64,000 nt of DNA from Gnetum montanum. Its lineage: Eukaryota; Streptophyta; Gnetopsida; Gnetales; Gnetaceae. Position 1 is the stretch's first letter. The number at the start of each line of letters is the position of its first letter. The notes below the pieces were generated by a model. That model was not told the origin of the DNA and did not search any database. It was given only the letters and a program-made list of their open reading frames with translations. The position numbers were made by a program, and so were the translations under genes. Below are positions 61,205-64,000 of the stretch, piece by piece. The stretch lies in assembly GCA_015680685.1 (NCBI GenBank), contig MNCI01008651.1:63097-127096 (forward strand). The letters are read 5' to 3'.

Positions 61205-62843
61205 GATAAGGTAACATTCCTTGAGATGTTCATACTAACACAAGTTACCTCCATCATCGTCTATTGATTTTGAGTTAGCAAACTTCTCTACTATAGCAGC
61301 TTTTTTTTTTATGCCTATACATGTTCTTTTCTATTTTTTTTTTAATCCTTGTCTTGTGCAAGTGCTTACTCTATTTTTTATCCTCTACTAATTTTTAAGT
61401 GCAATTATAAATTTTTCATCAATAAAATCCCACATTTTCTCCACCTTTTTCGTAATATCTCAAACATATTTTTGCATTAGCAAAGTCTTTCATTGAATCA
61501 CCTCCTTCATTGGATCATCATATTTTCCTCTCTTGCAAGTAAAAATGTCCTTCTGAAAGAGGGATAAATCCCTTTTATACTCCTTTATGCTTTCTCTCTT
61601 GTTTAACTCTTCTTTTTTAGTAACCTGGTCAATTAGCCTTTAAATTCAATGGTCCCTCATTTCTAGAAGTTTCCTTTGGGTATAAACCCCAAGATTTTTT
61701 CTTGTTTTGTTTCTTGGTCCATCTATGATATGCCTCAACTACTCCTTTTCAGAAAAGGCATGACCTAGGCACCTATGCAATAACGAATACTATCTTCCCA
61801 AGTCTAAATCAAGAGATTCATTATTTCCCTATTTCCACTATTAAATTTCATTTCTCAAATTAAATACTCTAGAGTACATTTTGTATTTATCATTAAATAG
61901 TTCTAGCATCGTACTCCATCTTTTGATAGATTCTAGTTCCAAGGATCAATACTAGCTTTCTACTTCTTTGATGAGTACCCTTGAAAACAATTTTAGATTT
62001 TGAAAATCATTTTATATGTTTTGCAAGGTGCAAGAATCATGAAATACTTGTAAATGATGTTTCAAGTGTGTATTATAGCCTTCTTTAAACTTACAAATGT
62101 TATTAATGTCAAGTCATTTGATGTAGCTATCCCTCTAATGCCTCATGGAGATGTAAATAACCTCCTTAATATTAGTCATACTCCTTGTTGCTAGAAGAAA
62201 CTCATCATGGTCTCTATCATTATCATGACTCCTTCTTTGTTGCCTGTTGTGTCTTCTACCATGTTTTCACCTATAATCTTTATTTCTATCTCTATCATGA
62301 TTACCATCTCTATCTCTATCTCTTTGTGATCTCTTCTAATGTCTTCACAAAATCATCTATGATAACCTCTTCTTCTTTTTTCATGATCATCCTTATTAAA
62401 TCCTAACCATGAGGATGATGAAAAAGATGAAGAACTAGAAAAGTTATATCAAATTTCTTTCCTACCATGACCCCTTTAACTATCTCTTACTAGCTTACTA
62501 GAAGACCTAGACCTAAAGGTCCTTCTTGTGTTGGATCCTATTCTTTATTTTCCTTGGTTGCTTGTCATGGCTAAGCATAACCACCAATTAGCTACATCGT
62601 CTACATTAAAGAGGGGAGGATTTTGACATTGTGATTTTCCTAAGTAATAATCAATACTCTCCATTTTAGATTATGAGGATAATGGGATGGCAACTTATAA
62701 GGCCTAGAGATTTCATTTGCTACCTTGTAGTCCATGATAATAGTTTCTAAACCAGCCTTCATTAATGTATCCATAAGCACTAATGAGATTACATGATTAG
62801 GTAGCAACAAAATGTTGGCTTCCAAGTCTCTCCATCTCAACAA
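61205..62843 (-). pseudogene. gag relic of element G
   Basis: 62843-62640 on minus reads MLRWRDLEANILLLPNHVIS, matching LRWRDLQGNIVLPLDRVIP of A. A charged region (62200-62520) and capsid pieces (61750-62000) follow, and the Cys/His motif YEHLKEC lies at 61205-61255. Heavily broken. Confidence 0.75.
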
Positions 62844-63249
62844 ACTTTAAATAATAAGAATTTAGATATCAATAGATGGAGGGGTCTTGGAACCCAAAAT
62901 AAGTGAAACATAGGTACACCCCAATATATCTAGTCTAATTAGAACTTTATATAACTCAGTATTATCCATCTAAATTGAACCCATGACCTAGAGCTTCCAA
63001 ATCAAGTGTCTTACCACTAGGCTAACACTTCATTGTAAACTTAATAGGGTACATCATCTCTGTTTTGGTTGGTTCTATTATTAACAAGTGTGAAATCATT
63101 CTTGCAAGAAGTAAACATTTTAAATTAATGTATGTGACTTAACAAAATATTAATCTTTTTAAATAATAAATCTTGAAGCTTTTAACAATGATAGCTTATA
63201 ATGCAAACTAATCTTGAACACTACCATTAGTCACTAGTAACATCACTAA

Positions 63250-64000
63250 TGATGAATGACAATGAAGTCCATATACCCAATCAGAAAAATCATGAGCATT
63301 ATGTGTGATCTAAATGTAATCCATGGATTAGACCAGTTGGATCTCTAGATGCATTGATTGTAAATCATTGTCCTTCCAACTATACTTATGTTGATCTTTA
63401 ATTTGTATGGTTAAATATAGTTGAGGCATATGATTATTAATGTTTTATGGTCATGATAAAATAGTATTAAATTATATAAATATACTAATTAATCTAATAA
63501 ATAAGAAAGTAAAGTCTAAACTAGCCTAAGTGATTAGCATTCGTACCCAATTCACCATTCAAATCCTAAATTTACATTATCATCACTAAGTTACCAAGTA
63601 TTCACTATTGGGTGTACCAAGTGATAACACTACTGGGATCACCAAACTATAATATATTTATATTCAAAATTGGTAGTACTCATGCCGTATATGATAACAT
63701 ACATTTTGAAATTAAATTATTAACTTAAGTGGATGAAAGCAATTAACAATAAATTAAAATGGTTATTAAACACTATTAAACTAAGTTAAAGTGTTACAGT
63801 GAATGTGAATTAATTTTGATCTTATTTCTATTATAATTCTTGTGCAAGTACAATATCACTCAAATAACTCTATTCAATTAATTCAAGTAGGTTGTGAGTA
63901 CTCACTAACTTTTGTTAAGGCTACAAAATCAAACTAACATAGTTCTGCTACTATGTTAACTGAATAGTACGTTTAAAGTAGTAGGTGAGCAGTATTTATA
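63250..64000 (-). repeat. 5' LTR of element G, cut by the window end
   Basis: Begins TGATGAATGACAATGAAGTCC and follows the 57605 LTR (CCCAATCAGAAAAATCA, TAAATCATTGTCCTTCC, CTACTGGGATCACCAAA). The last bases, GGTGAGCAGTATTTATA, match GGTGAATAGTATTTATA at 58341-58357, so about 110 bp are missing. The PBS to its left is no longer readable. Confidence 0.75.

Larger units (their letters stand above)
57605..64000 (-). mobile_element. Ty3/gypsy element G, same family, very decayed, runs off the window
   Basis: Minus-oriented. The 3' LTR is 57605-58470 and the 5' LTR starts at 63250 and runs past 64000. The sequence CATACCTTTACAACT at 58468 corresponds to the PPT region of E. Between them are RT start (about 59780-60010), protease (60590-60920), linker, Cys/His motif (61205-61255) and gag (61950-62843). 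Integrase and most of RT/RNase H are not recognisable in 58471-59750. Almost all CpG sites are gone, so this is the oldest copy here. Confidence 0.8.

Overview
This window is nuclear DNA from a land plant, almost certainly a seed plant with a large, repeat-rich genome. The evidence is one spliced plant-type membrane gene, LTR retrotransposons primed by tRNA-Asp or initiator tRNA-Met, a plant L1-like LINE, high A+T and no bacterial-style gene organisation. The many old, heavily mutated elements that were never deleted would fit a gymnosperm-like genome, but this is only a leaning. I see no CRISPR, rRNA gene, complete tRNA gene or operon.

The only intact host gene recognised is at 3186-4737 on the minus strand. 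It has three exons, encodes 405 residues, and is a cytochrome b561 plus DOMON (CYBDOM) protein. Everything else that can be identified is retroelement.

One Ty3/gypsy family (Athila/Tat-like, tRNA-Asp primer site, LTRs of about 0.85-1.07 kb that begin TGATG and end CATCA) occurs six times: H (5' LTR and start of gag, 1-1276, minus), D (LTR fragment, 9060-9530, minus), A (12615-25284, plus, complete, TSD GAGAT), E (39875-51245, minus, complete but decayed), F (solo LTR, 41992-42806, plus) and G (57605 to the window end, minus, very decayed). The less decayed LTRs carry an array of GATATC-centred palindromes just upstream of a TATA box.

Three other LTR elements are present. B (5599-9058, minus) has gag and protease only. 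C (from 9579, plus) has gag only, and A is inserted in its 3' LTR. A Ty1/copia relic (31397-36419, minus) is inserted in a LINE (28905-31396 and 36420-about 37700, minus). A further copia integrase relic lies at 38097-38720 and a gypsy gag-protease relic at 55600-56720.

The structure is nested. A sits in C, D interrupts the LTR of B, F sits in E, and copia sits in the LINE. Element A is the most informative copy. Its gag and pol lie in one reading frame broken by about a dozen stops, most of which look like TGG or CAG/CAA codons changed by C-to-T or G-to-A transitions. Between pol and its 3' LTR it carries about 4.6 kb of extra sequence bounded by two identical 15-bp polypurine-tract sequences. 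That module holds two unidentified open frames and a second TATA motif. No wholly new biological system is demonstrable here; the palindromic LTR array and this bounded 3' module are the best leads.
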